Origin: Cristatella mucedo
Lineage: Eukaryota > Bryozoa > Phylactolaemata > Cristatellidae
DNA: 64,000 nt
Direction of reading: 5' to 3'
Assembly: GCA_009760855.2 (NCBI GenBank)
Contig: WPIO01000051.1
Coordinates: 2,531,501-2,595,500 of the forward strand
Of this stretch, positions 9,980 through 23,400 are shown piece after piece. Under the pieces are notes generated by a model. The model did not search any database and was not told where the DNA came from. It saw only the letters and a program-made list of their open reading frames with translations. Position 1 is the first letter of the stretch. Each line of letters begins with the position of its first letter. The position numbers and the translations under genes were made by a program.

Positions 9980-11200
9980 AGCCCAGGTCTGCCCTGTCGC
10001 GTCCGGCAGTTCGGCGGTCGCCGCTAGCACCCGTATCAGCTGCCGCCACCGCCGCCGCCGCCGCCGCCTCCGCTTCCGCCGTGGGCTTCCTCCGTAGCCA
10101 GCGAACGCCGAGTGAACTGGCCGCCACGTACGGCGAAGGGTCGCTGCTGCAGCCGCCTCGGCAGCTTTCGCGGGCGGCTGCTGGCTCCCGCGTCGACGTC
10201 GAACTGCGCGAGGGGAGCGAGTACGGAGCAAGCGGCCACGAGACGAGGGAGCGGAGGTGCAGAGCGAGCTGCAGGGGAATATGGCGCCGGCCAATGGCGG
10301 GCCGACGGTAGAGCTGCTGCTGCGAGAGCCTCGAGATCGCCGCCCGCCGCGGGTCGGGAACGAAGAACCTGAGCGACGACAAATGACGGATTTGCGTCGC
10401 GGCCTCGCGGGCGGCGAGCGGTCTCGAGCGTGGCGCCCGACAGCTCCGCTCGAGCTACGGGCGCCAAGCTGTCGGGCGCACGCTCGCCTGCCGCACGCTC
10501 GTTGTCGACGAGGACCTCCGGCGTAAAGTTAAGTGGCCCGCAAACTCGCAGAGTGGTTCGAAGCGTGGCATTCACAGCGTTCGCCGCGGCCGAATTTCGC
10601 CGCCGCGGATGCCGCCGACGCTGCCAACGGATGCCGCCGACGCCGAGAGCGGCTCCACGATCTGCGTGCCCGAGTCGCCAGCCGAGTGCACCACCGCGCC
10701 CGCTGACCCAGCTCCACCGCCACCCTGACCAGTTCTCCACTCTCACCGCGATGAACGATTTCCGTGTTGTCTCGAAAACCCGAGCGCACCGCGGCTGCCG
10801 AGCCCCATGCGATCGATGTATCGACAAACAAAGGAGCGGCTCGAGACCCAGCGCCGTGCCTGGCCGTACCTTACTGTACCGTCGCTTAGCGGCGCTGCGA
10901 CGGTCGCCGTGCGAACGCTCCTCGGGGTAGCGTCTCCACGCTCGCTGTCGGCTGGGCACCGCTACGTGCGGGCAATGCGGGGAGCGGGGCGAAGGCAGCG
11001 GCGAAGGCAGCGGCGGACGCTTTGGCTGCCTTTCGGCTCCCCGGCTGGCGAGCGACGCCGAGCGTCCGTGTGCAAGCGCTCGAAATGAGCCCTGAGGGGG
11101 GAATCTAGTGCAATCTATTCTCAGCGGGCGCTCGAAGCTGAGCGGCTGCGGCACCGCCGGTGCAGCTGCTTCTGCGGAGCGACTTTGTGAGCTCACAGGC
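9980..11200. other. GC-rich, CpG-rich block with (GCC)n
   Basis: A GCC/CCG trinucleotide run lies at about 10,037-10,080. A 386-residue frame is open on the minus strand (10,036-11,196) and several overlap it on the plus strand. All have low-complexity Arg/Ala/Pro-rich composition, no domain, and poly-Gly from the repeat. Open frames are expected by chance at this base composition. A CpG-island promoter is the likeliest role if it has one. Confidence 0.45.
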
Positions 11201-11551
11201 CTTTAGCTGAGCGAGCGTTTACGATTCGGCTTCTTTGGGTTCGTGCGCTTGAACGTCAGTGGCCCCAATATTGCGGAGTGCCGGCAGAGTAAAACTGTAG
11301 CATTTTGCGGTACTCTAATTTGTTTGCTGATCAGTGTATTATGTAACTCAAAAAGCGTGCGAGTAGCTAGCGGTCTTCTGAAAACGGCCAATAGCTTGCA
11401 ACTCAGTAGCAAGGTATAACTGAACATTTCAAACGGAGTAGCATGTTCTCAATTAAGAAATCAGCTAAGAAGTAGCAGTAAGGAATAAATGACAAAGGTG
11501 CCGCCACAGATGCCCGTCCATTTTAATGTCCTAGCAACGCGATAGGCTAAA

Positions 11552-12296
11552 ACTCGGGCTTGTTTAGATAAGGATACCACGTCTAAGTTGGTCCATGCAT
11601 TTCTGACATCCCGTCTTGACTTCTGTAACTCACTGCTTGCTGGTCTACCGGCATGTGCAATCAGGCGCTAACAGCCGGTGCAAAACTCGGCAGCCAGGCT
11701 TGTCTGTCGTGAGCATCGCAGCTACCACATCACACCACTTCTCGCCGACCTGCGCTGGCTACCAGTCAAGCAACGCATCGACTTCAAGGTTTTGTAGCTC
11801 ACTTTTTGGTCCCTTGATTCTTTGGCTCCACCCTACCTATCAGATCTATTCCCCCACCAGGCCAAGCATCGTACCACCGGCTTTTCGGAAACTAAGTGTT
11901 CACCAATAACTCGTACAAACCTCAAATCCAATGGAGGCCGTGCATCTTGTTCGTATGCTCCCAAAACCTGGATCTCTCTTGCCCCATGACATCCCCTTAC
12001 TTGACCACATTTAAAAAGAAATTAAAAACACACCTATGTCTGACAGCATTTAGTGGGTCCCTGTGATTCATCCTATATGTGCTTATGCGTGCTGACATGT
12101 TGCATGCTGCCACTAACCACACTTGCATGCTGATCCTGTGCATGTCACCCCTAATCATGTTATTCATGTTGCTTATCAAGCATGATGCCACTCACCAATC
12201 GATCGTGTTTCCTTTGAAACAAATTTAAAGCGCCTAGAAAGAGGTTGAGTTCTCTGAGGTCCTTTATCAAGTGTATTATCATCATTAATATTATGA
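11552..12296 (+). mobile_element. LINE-B fragment with 3' end
   Basis: It begins at the codons for LDKDTTSKLVHAF, continues through LDFCNSLLAGLPACAI and LPVKQRIDFKVL (with stops and frameshifts), then the C-terminal region, the 3' UTR and the terminal stem-loop, ending in a decayed ATT/ATC tail. It is closely similar to 36,080-36,410 and 37,600-38,040 (inverted). The internal stop after KVL shows it is a pseudogene. Confidence 0.85.
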
Positions 12297-13924
12297 GGTA
12301 GATTATAGCGTTCCGTGTGGCACTGAAAACGACATGATGAAGGAACTACTCAACTACACTACTACCACTTGCTGACTTCTCTCCGCCTTTTAACTTCTCT
12401 TCGCTCTCAGCAGACTGCACGTTGCGTCTCATCGGTATCGCGGGCAATGTGCTATTGCTAATTAACAATTCGTTAAGTGAATATACAGAGATAGTCTAGC
12501 TTTTTTAAAGCTTATTTGGCAACTCACACAATTTAAAAACTTCTACTCTGTCGGTTTGAGAATTTATTTGAACATCTCTCTTTTTTTAAGAAGACGTGAT
12601 CGCTTTTGACGTCCTAGCGCAACACTATTCATGCGATAGAACAAAATATTTAAGAGCAACACATAAACTGTATCGGTGCTGTACAAGTACACGTACGCGA
12701 GAACCCTTGAAAATAACTCTCCTATCAGTCATTATTACACTAATTTAACTTAAATTACCTCAAGCGACACTTTTGTGAAATATTAGTCTTCTTGCAAGCC
12801 ATCTAGTTCAGAATGGTATAACCAATTTTGCTGCAGCTATCACTTGTAACTCTATAACCAGGGAAAATATAGACCTACTCATAGAATCTGTACTGGGCTT
12901 CAGTAAGTCTTTTTCGTGAGATAGGAGGTGTCTGGCGTGAACTTGTGCAGATCAACAAGAATTTGCCGTAATGCACATCCATCGAACAAAATGTGATAAA
13001 TGCGGCTCGATTGATATTTTTTTTAAATGGGCGGCATAAAGTGTGTATTATGTGCTTTGTGAAATGGAGCGCCGCTTTTGGAAAGGAACCGTGGGAAGAA
13101 CCCGTGGGCGGAATCGTTCTGAATCCAATCACTGAGCAAGCATCGAGTAAACGTTTGGGCAGGGTTAAATGACGTAAGCAATCATCATGGCGGTTTGCAG
13201 TGCCTCTGATATATTCATCCGTATAGTCTTGAAAATTCAAATCCAGCCAGAGATGCCTCAAATAGACCAAAGAAAATATAGTACAAAGATGGAGACAAAT
13301 GAGGATTCTTTTCTCTAACCGGTGTAGACCTCATTGTGCATCGTGCTAGTCAAAATTCTCAGAAAAGTCTCAATAGTCTCCAGTAGACGAAGAGCAAACG
13401 AGATCGACGCCGAAGCAATTAATGCAGGATCAATCTTAAATGATCAATAGACACAACGCTTTCACCGAGCGTCGGAAATTCAAATGCGACTCCTGATATT
13501 TACTGCGCCCCCCCCCCCGTCATCTGGAGGCTCTCGATCCGTGTTCTCGCGTCTGTATCTTGAGGATCAGAATCGAGACTAATGTGAAGCTCGCCAACTC
13601 AGCGCCCATTGTGCGGCCTAGCATGAATCTGTAGCAGCATCTTTTTCATAGAGTACCTGTCGTACTTGAAGTAGCCTGGCTCTCTGAGTTACTCACTTCT
13701 CCTGGCGCCTCTGGCAGCACATCACGTTAGCGCCGAGGCTGCCACAGTCCGATGTGCAGCCATCTGGTCTAACCGAAGTTGCCTACCAACTAAAGGTCGG
13801 AAAACATCACAATAAGAACGTTCGGCGTAGCTTACGGAAGCACTTGGATGTTTGCAGAATATCAGCAAAACCGCACGATTACAGTTACCATCCGTCAAAA
13901 TAGCGCGATCAGTAATGGCCATGA
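12297..13924. other. No gene supported; possible dispersed-repeat end at the start
   Basis: The first 60 bases (ATTATAGCGTTCCGTGTGGC...) resemble the start of a dispersed repeat at 16,500. A 131-residue minus-strand frame (12,875-13,270) has ordinary composition but no recognised domain or splice partner. A run of ten or so C lies at 13,507-13,517. Confidence 0.35.
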
Positions 13925-14380
13925 ATGCCTTAATGTAATATAATGTAATGTATCTCCTTCTGTAACTCCACAAAGTCATAAAGACCATGTGGGTGCTATA
14001 CGGGAGAGTTTTGTATAGCGCACTCACAGCCTAAGCGGCGGCTTTCGGTACGCATTCGGTAGCCAACAGACTTCGCCTCGCGCAACAAAGAGAGAGTGGA
14101 AGCATAGCAGAGTCAGGAGAGCAGTTGAGGCAGTGAGTAGCATAGAAGTAGCAGCTCAGGACCACTGAAAAGGATGAGCCATAGTCGGCAGTAGGAGAGT
14201 AGTTGTCGTTGCGTAAGAATTGTGGAAGCCAGTTCCACAGTCTAGGACCTGCAGAGCTAAAGCTTCTGTCGCCAACGGTCTTTCAGCGGAGGAATGGGAC
14301 AGCTAATTTATTGTCCACACAGGACCTGAGGGCGCGAAGAGGCTGAAACTGGTGCAGCAGTTCAGCTAGGTAACATGCAT
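13925..14380 (-). mobile_element. LINE-A 3' end fragment
   Basis: This is the reverse complement of the last 450 bases of the LINE-A copy at 2,245-4,135. It has the TAATGTA tail, the 3' UTR containing TTTTGTATAGCGCACTCACAG, and the ORF end with codons for SCVDNKLAVPFL and LAELLHQFQPLRALR. The copy is severely 5'-truncated with several substitutions. Confidence 0.88.
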
Positions 14381-15232
14381 AGTCCGATGACCAACTCGTC
14401 CAACTACCTCTGATGTTTATTATGCCCTTTGACTCGCACAATCTTGACCTAAGTCCTTCATTGATCTGCAAGTTGGAGAGGTCGCCATAGAATATTGTAT
14501 CATAACAATCCAGGTCTTAGGTTTGAGTCCTGTAGTAGTCAATCCTGTATCGCAATTTCTAAGCTCGGGCGACAGACACTAAAGATCTTCTGTTACTATA
14601 CAAATGCGGTTTCGACTCATCCTGTACTTGTTGCTTTGCCTCATTTCGAGGCGTGGCTAGAGCTGGAGATGGTTGAAATATTGACCGTTCTTCTTGAAAA
14701 AGAGAAATGAGGTAAAAGTATGCCTAAATCATGAGTTGTCTCACATTCTCCTGTAAAAACTTTTTTATATATCGGGCACGTTTCGCACATTATAAGCTCA
14801 GTTCGGTCTGATCCAGAAGCTTTCTGTATAACTCCTCGTGAACAAACCAGAGATTCTAAGCTTTTGCGCTCTTATATAAGCTGATTGAAGCAAGGATGAT
14901 TCAGAATGGTAAAATTCATCAATTGTCTTATTGAATGAGCTTTTCATTCCAAATTAAGGTCAACGCAATTCTTTAGAAGTGAGCTCGCGCGATTTGATGC
15001 AAAAGTCAGGAGATTTTGAAAGCTTTCTATAATTTCTTATATCTTAGCTTGATTTTTACAGGTCTTCGTACCCCAGCTTCATTTTCACATTCAAGATCAG
15101 CTTGGTTTGAATAGCACCGTCCTTGCTCACAGCTACAGAAAATTGCAATCAATAGGTTTTTGAGTAGATGCACACCTTAGCTTTATAGCTATTGGCACTG
15201 CCGCTATCTCTAAAGCTGTTCTCGATGCATCG
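14381..15232. other. No recognised feature
   Basis: AT-rich DNA without ORFs above 71 residues, domains or repeats that I can name. Confidence 0.4.
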
Positions 15233-16496
<1,264 letters not shown>

Positions 16497-16690
16497 GAGA
16501 TTATAGCGTTTCGCGTGTGGCCGCATGCGACATGCTGAGTAGAATCCTACCAAACCATCACGAAGCCACGGGCTGATGTCACCACCTAACACAAAATGGT
16601 ACACAGCGATCGATTGCCCGCCCATGTGCAGCTCCGTGTTCCGCCGCCGCCGCAGCCGCTCACCGCATATTGTCGTCACTTCCAGATTGC
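16497..16690 (+). repeat. Dispersed repeat family U, copy
   Basis: It shares a core with 33,165-33,400 and 38,590-38,760: TGATGTCACCACCTAACACAA, then ATGGTA.AC..GATTGATTG and a downstream GC-containing stretch. The 5' motif TTATAGCGTTTCGCGTGTGG also resembles 12,300. There is no ORF and no tRNA-like head. The class is unknown (a SINE or a MITE). Confidence 0.6.
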
Positions 16691-17840
16691 AGGCAATTGA
16701 CTATAAGGACAAATGAATCATCGATATGCACCGCAGCAAATTAAAAATCGACCCAGGGTGAAGATGAAAGTCCCGCGATTCGCGTTCGATACGCTTGCAA
16801 AGCAGCCGAGATTTACGGTCGAGCACTATTTTTTCGGTAGCTTTACTTGTAGCTGTGTGAACTTAGTCCTACGCGGGCTACTTGGACCGGCGGAATAGTC
16901 TGCGAAGCTCGGGTTTCAGCTGAACCTTCGTTCGCCGGCCAGCACCGCCGCCATAGCTCACCGTCCTTTAACGTGCTTTTTTCGCTCGCTGTCGATGTCA
17001 CTTTTCAATGCGCCAGCTAGGCTTTCACTCCTCGCTTCCATTTCCTCATAAGAGCCACTTCTATTTCCACGATTCTCAGCAAATGATACAGTGCCCATCT
17101 CTGTTCGTGTCCAGCTGGCAGGTGAAACGTTGGAATGCAGTCTCGGCCAGAGTTTGACTGCTGAGATATTGCTGTTCCTGAATAATTTGGAGCAGGAGCC
17201 GGGTGTGTCATGCTAGTCTACGATTGGACGGCAAAAAAGCCAAAGCAGTGGTAGTGGTCAGCTCTGGGCCTCAGGACGAGTGTTTCCTCTTCCTACATTG
17301 TATTCTAGGGCTGCTGCTTAACACCTGGGCGCTCTCTGTGACTGTCTAATAGACCGATCTCTACGCTAATGACTTGGACTTTTTGCATGCGGTATATGAA
17401 GATAACGAACGTCCATTGCTGCCTAGCTTCTTAATATCGTCGGCGTACCTGTGTACATCGAGACAGCCTCGGAGACTCACCAAGCGTGCTTCGAGAGCCA
17501 GCTTCGCTGTTATTTGTCGTACGTCGGTAAAGACTAGCACCGTTACGCTGCTCTAGCGGCCCATGGATATTAGCGAACAAGCCTCTGCAGAGCTCGTGTA
17601 ACACTGTTTGCGTTTCTCTGAATTTCTCGCCGCGTTTTTAGGTGAAGGCTTCCGGTTTGGCCATCTGAATCGCCTCAAACGTAAAGTTCTTCGTAAAACG
17701 TAAAAGTCTTTCGCCATTTTTTGAAATGCGAGTGCATTTCGAGATACTATTTCAGAGCCAGCCTCAAGGCTGAGCATTCTTATTCCTGAGTAAATACCGA
17801 AATTTACACGCACCCTAAGAGAACTTAGTCATCCCCCCCA
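16691..17840. other. No recognised feature
   Basis: Short frames only and no domain or repeat seen. Confidence 0.4.
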
Positions 17841-18180
17841 TTCAAGCAATAAAGCTCGTGTTCGCGCTCAGAAGCTTTTCGTTTTTACTGTACACATCGC
17901 AACATAACGCATAATGCTCACCGTCGTCGGAATTTCGTTCTTGTCTTTGCTGCCTCAGGACGACGACCGGAAGCCCAGCGCTGGCTGTGGAACTACGGGA
18001 AGAGACGTACGAGGGGCGGGGTTCGGGCGGGTGGGCGGGACTGACTGCTCTACGCGCCGGTCGGTGCCCGGATGTGCAGCTCGGCGGCCTGCGGCGGCGG
18101 CGGTCCGAGGCCGCTAACGGTTGTACGCTCCGCAGACAGCAGCGCACTCGACGTTAAAGCGTCGCTGGGCGCTGCGGACA
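17841..18180. other. GC-rich block
   Basis: A small GC-rich block (mainly 17,940-18,120) with overlapping frames of 67-101 residues and no domain. Confidence 0.4.
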
Positions 18181-18334
18181 ATAGTCGAATCCTCACGAAG
18201 CTCGGAGGACACAGAGCTCAGACGTAGGACAGCAGCTCGGCAACAAGGGTAAGGTGCTGCTGCGAAACGGAAGAACGCATACTAACACGGTTAAAGTGTC
18301 AGCATCTTAATGAATAGCGTCAGCAGAGCTCGCC

Positions 18335-18370
18335 GAAACACCTGCGGAAACACCTGCGGAAACACTTGCA
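18335..18370. repeat. 12-bp tandem repeat, 3 units
   Basis: Three units close to GAAACACCTGCG stand in tandem, the last one diverged. Confidence 0.8.
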
Positions 18371-19319
18371 ACAGTCCCGGGCTAACTTATCCACTCGTCC
18401 CCCGCCCCCGGGGTGAACGGCTCTGCTGCCTCTTTACGCTCCTGCTGACACAAACTGAAAGAGACCCGGTGAGCTTCCCTAGAAAACAGGCTGTTCGGAG
18501 TATTCTGAGGGCAGTTTCGCGCGAGCATATAAGTCTTACTCTGCTTTAATATTGTTAACCTCACGCTTGACCGTCTTGCCAAACTTACATTTACGTAATC
18601 ATTCGCCTCCGGAGGTGCCGAGGTCGAGTTACGATCTCCCAATGTCAAGTCGGACCTGTTCCTAAAGCTTATCAGGCTGAGCAATCTAAGTAATCAGCGG
18701 ACCCAAATGCAGGACAAGGCAGAGATTTTTCAGTGGGAAATCGCAATCCAACTTACATACGTATTACGTGGAGCCGAATGATTCTTGAATGGCAGCCGCC
18801 TGCTCAATGACATTGGCTACTGCCTAGCGGCAGAACATTACTGAGTCTCAAGTCGTTCCCGCGTTCACCTGCCAGCTCCAGAGATCGGGATAGACATAGT
18901 TCCGAGTAGCTACCGGTATTTTCATCGCAGTACCTATGGGTGACTCTTGCAGCGTCAGAACTGACTCATAAATCTTGCCTACTCTGACCTAGAGCTCTCA
19001 CGCCATAGGCTGTGTCATCGGCACCACAGACGTTGCCGATAAGACGTTACTATGGAAAGGCTGGCAAATGCCCGCTTTAATCCAATAAGCTTTGTGGCGG
19101 TAAAAGGATTACTTTTCTATATAAAAATTAAATCTCTTTCATACTGCTTACTTCGTATGGCGCCTTTCGAGAAATAAATCTTTGTAGGTAGGCAGGCCCG
19201 CAGATACTTCATAAGGATGCATAAGAAGCGAATTCGTGGTTTAGCGATATAAATATGTGCAATTGCAGCACGATTAGAGGAAAACATTCCTTGGACAAAC
19301 GAATTCCCTAATAAACTTG
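18371..19319. other. No recognised feature
   Basis: I see no gene or repeat in this stretch. Confidence 0.4.
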
Positions 19320-19613
19320 CTAGCTTACAGCTTTTATGAATTTCCTCATATCACTAAATTTCATACTATCATGGAGAAGCGATTTCCAGACTTTAGGTGT
19401 GTATGGAAACTGAATTCGCATCCTGGGAAGGATTGGTGGTTGGTTAGAGACACTGCTAAATGACAGAGTCAGAGCAGCTGCTGGTAAGCGAGGTGGCTTG
19501 CGAATTACATATCTAACGAGCACGTCTGCAGTGCCTGTGTAAAGCTGAACTGGGACAACCTGGTTTTTTGCTGTTAAATCCGGTACACAATAGCCTACAG
19601 CATCTGCAAGCAC
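19320..19613 (-). pseudogene. Possible retroelement C-terminal fragment
   Basis: A 97-residue frame contains LPAAALTLSFSSVSNQPP and FPYTPKVWKSLLHDSMKF before its stop. The pattern (aromatic)-(Thr/Ala)-P-K-V-W-(N/K)-S-L recalls the C-terminal ends of retroelement ORFs such as YAPKAWNSLP in LINE-B, but the rest does not match LINE-A or LINE-B. It may derive from a third element. Evidence is weak. Confidence 0.3.
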
Positions 19614-20107
19614 ATGGGAAAGCGTTAGGTCGCTATACTAACTAAGCAAGTGAAGAAGCCGTCGTTACTCTTTCCGAAGATCCTTTGAAAATTGTGTTAG
19701 AAAATATTGTCTTATCCTTCAAGCCTTCCTTGAGTCTCCATCGACGGCAACCTGCATATGTAAGATTATGGCGGAAGCACCCGCAGCGGATAAGAAAATG
19801 TGATTTTAAAATCACGGGGTAATGTGGTTTCGTGGTATCGTGTAACGCTGATCGTAGTGTCATGGCGCGACTGTGACGTCATATGGATTGAGACGCTGCC
19901 GATTGTTTGTCTATAAGTTAGATCTTGGTATGAGCGGTATCCTCTCAGAGGCAGCAAGCACCCATAGTGGGTGCTCAACCACACTGTCACATCCGGCTAG
20001 AAATATCAAGAACCTTTGGCTTCGAATAGATTCAATATAAATACTCACCAACAGAGCATGCTTTTTTACAATAATCGCAACTCGTATTAAAATGCGAGAA
20101 CATTCCA
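19614..20107. other. 3' flank of the receptor gene
   Basis: It lies just beyond the stop codon of the minus-strand receptor gene and probably includes its 3' UTR. I see no canonical AATAAA on the minus strand close to the stop, so the polyadenylation site is not placed. Confidence 0.35.
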
Positions 20108-20467
20108 TCATGACGACTTTGCCGGCAAAAGCACTAGACATGATATGCACAGCCAGAAGATTGCCAGCGAGAAAAGAATGAAGATAATGATGTCAAAAAC
20201 CTTGGCGACAGCGTTCCACTTCTCTGCGTGTTTCCTGTGATGGTCCTGAGTTTTTAATATCTCCTCTATTTTCCTGACAGACGATAATAAATACCGTAGA
20301 TTTTCATTCTTGGCCGTTATCTCATTTAGATCGACGCCATCTTGGGTTGAGTCCACGCTTTTGACATTGAGCGGTAAGTGCTCCGACATGGCATCGTGGG
20401 TTTGTAGTGGCAAGACTCTTTTGCGGTGCGTGATGCCGAATAAGACGCCGAGTTTACGAAAAAACAG
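20108..20467 (-). CDS. Receptor last exon: cytoplasmic loop and M4
   Basis: The acceptor is GCTCGTTTTCAG, in phase with the M3 exon. It starts LFFRKLGVLFGI (amphipathic, as in the family), carries a loop of about 65 residues ending in the MA-helix-like KNENLRYLLSSVRKIEEIL, then EKWNAVAKVFDIIIFILFSL and the rest of M4, and stops 18 residues later. The frame stays open further upstream on the minus strand to 20,527, but the splice site and alignment favour 20,467. Confidence 0.9.
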   Translation of the reverse strand: MFFRKLGVLFGITHRKRVLPLQTHDAMSEHLPLNVKSVDSTQDGVDLNEITAKNENLRYLLSSVRKIEEILKTQDHHRKHAEKWNAVAKVFDIIIFILFSLAIFWLCISCLVLLPAKSS

Positions 20468-23400
20468 CTGAAAACGAGCGCCGTCCGTTGCTACAGTGAA
20501 ATGCATTGATGTGGAGGTGCAATACACGATCCAACAGTAGTTAAACCGACGTCATAACTGCGGCACTAAGCACTTGTCAGGGCTAGGCTGGGTAGAGCGC
20601 GGCCAAATCCGAACGGCTAAGCCGGACGTGCATCTGCTCTCGGGAGGCAGTTAAAGAGTCAGCCCAGAAGTGAACCGTACTGCTGGAATCGATAGCTCGC
20701 GGCATAGAAATATGCCAGTAAAAAAAACCTGTCATAGCTAAGATGTCACCAACTTTAGGAATGACTTGTTTAGCGTGTTCCTTTCTACCATATCACTCTC
20801 TCACGGAGCACGGAATAGCCTGAGTACTAGCCACCTCCCCCGCTAGAGCTCTCAGCTTAAGTTATCCGTGGATGCACAGCTTCCGTGAGCCAGTTGAATC
20901 GAGCAAAGGCTAAAACGCGGCTCACTCGACAACGCCCGCGCTTACCGTTTCAAGCCACCGAGGCACAGGCTCGTCCTCTTTCTCGGCCACCCTGAGCACA
21001 AATATTGTGAGGATTATGGCTAAGCCATTGAAAAATGTGGCGATAAGAATGAAGTTAGCTGCAAAATAGAAATTGAAACAACCTAACGTTGCAGCTGGAA
21101 ACTGATGCAGAATGGCTGGCGGCCCCTAGCGGCGAGCAGAAGACGACCGGGCACGCAGATTAAGCGGCTGCATGCAATCTTCGCTCTGTGTCGTCGCGTG
21201 CCGCCATCATCAGAGATTAGCAACGATTGAGCGAGCGAGGCAGAGAAATTTAGAAGGCGCAGCGAACTCAAGAACTCCATCGAAAACTAGGATTTGGCCG
21301 CGCGTATGCGCTGCTCCTCTCAGCTATTGGCAAACTCTAGCTAGCTGCTGTCCACCGACTTTCCGTCCTTAGAGGCGGGCGGGCGCATCTCTATGAGTTG
21401 TAACTCATGGAAGAACTCCAGCTAAACGGCAGAGATCTTTGGTCGCTCTGCATTGTCGACTGCATGCCGCTTCACTCACAACCGCCGCAATGGCTGCATA
21501 TGCATTCAGCCATTGGAGTATGTTGAGCAACGCTGCCTGAGCGATACTTATCCCCACCTGCTTGTACCTGCATACAGACCAGCGGTATAGGCACGGTGAC
21601 ACGGTCTAGTCTCTGCCCGGCAGGTTTCCGTCCGCCAAACTGACTAACCAACACGGTTTCTACTTGCTGACCACAGAAGACGTAACGGTCGTAGCTTTGC
21701 AACCAGTCACGAAAAAAGCTCACGCGTGTATTCAGATACTACACCGGGATTAGGATCGAGCTCGTAATAGTCCGTTTAACGCCAGTTCTTTGAGCTGCGT
21801 CGAGCGCGCTGTATAACGGTAGTCCTGACAACTCGATCAATAGTAAATAATGGCCGTTTCAATGGCCCAATTTATCAAGCGGTAGCAGAGCCATGAAGGC
21901 TATCAACCCACTTGCAACCGGCTATAAAGGAGTGTCCACTGCAGAACTTAAACCCACGACATGGATGGCGAAATCCCAGCACCTTATGGCTGCAAAAAGA
22001 CTCGGCGACAGAAACTTGCCCTAGAAAACCAGAGGTTGCGGGATCCCGATTTTAGCTCGCGGCGAAATTCGCTTGCCCTGAACCTTACAGCACGCCTTAG
22101 GTTAGTCTGAACGTTCAAATATGGGTTACAGGCTTGCTTGACAAGGTTTCTGACGAAACGTAGTGATCCTGTTTAATACCGCTCTAACAGCACGCCCTTT
22201 CTCGAATGTGGCGTATTCGCAGGAGCTCTCGAGGTGCGTAACCACCGGAAGCAGGACGGACAAAAGGTAAGGGTTATTGATTCCTTGCAATTCGAGCCGT
22301 AGCCACGAACCGAAGAATGACTGTCGTGCGTTCGGCAGCACAAAAGCGTACGTACGTTGAAAAAACTGTACGTTGGTCGGGATTTAAAACTGCTCTAGAC
22401 CAATGCAATTTGAAACGTCTGTCTTTCTCACTTTATCCTCTGCAAGCCTTCAGATCCCTATTTTCAAATTAAAACTTTCGTAAATCTTTCGCAGGAGACA
22501 TGGCTCTAGAGCTAGAAGTCTAACTTAGGATGATCTTCTAGCTGCCAGCAACATTTGTTCGCACGCGGCAACAAATTTAACTGCAGTAACTTTACAAAAT
22601 CTCTTGACTTTTTCATTCATGACTATAATCCAATGGACACGCAAGTCCCTGGCCTAGGCTAAGAAATTAGCCCAAACAACGGTTGTGTGCAGACCATTAG
22701 TCTTGGTGAGCATATCGCTGTAGAAATCCCCACATTGAGACGTCATAGCCAATAACACCTCTTAAATGATATTTAAGACTTAAGACTTGGCGACTTACTT
22801 AATATTGTGCTCGTCAGCGAGTTCATTGGCAGATATCCGGCCACGAGCAGCTGAAAGACGGAGAAGGCTAGGAGCAAGGTTATCGCCAGACCGACCTGGA
22901 AACGTAGTCAGATGCAATTAAATACCATACCATTTATCACAGAACCGCTGTTGACTTAATGTGCGAACAAGTACGCTGAAATGCAGAGTCATCGGCGTTT
23001 AGCCCAAAAGCGAATGCGTTCAGTGGCTAAAGCAGCGTACTCTAAAAGCTACCGAACATAAAATCGTGTACACCGCTGTGAAAAATGAAGAGTTCGACAA
23101 TCTTGCATTTAATTGGCACTGCGGCTCTGTTTTGTATTATCCGGCTCTGTTTTGGCGTCCTCTCGACTCGCCGCCTCGTGCCGTGCGCTGTAGTGCTCTC
23201 TTTTATCAATCCACTCGTCTAAATCTGTCTGGTCTGCCGGTCCATGCTGGTGCGCATGCTTCCTTTTATGGAGGCGATGTGCCAGCAACCACAGAGGCTC
23301 GGCTAGACCCTTTTTAAGCACAGATCAGTGCCCCCCCCCCGTCAGCTGGAGCAAGACTCTAACGATTGTACGCTGCTCCGGACAAACGCACGCACACAGG

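Noticed and set aside
10036-11196. 386-residue minus-strand frame in a GC-rich block
   Set aside because: Arg/Ala/Pro-rich low-complexity composition, poly-Gly from a GCC repeat, no domain, and overlapping frames of similar length on the other strand. GC-rich DNA gives such frames by chance.
12875-13270. 131-residue minus-strand frame of ordinary composition
   Set aside because: No domain recognised, no splice partner and no copy elsewhere in the window. A protein search would be needed to revive it.
21472-21723. 83-residue minus-strand frame inside a receptor intron
   Set aside because: No similarity to any receptor segment, and the flanking exons already join in phase without it.
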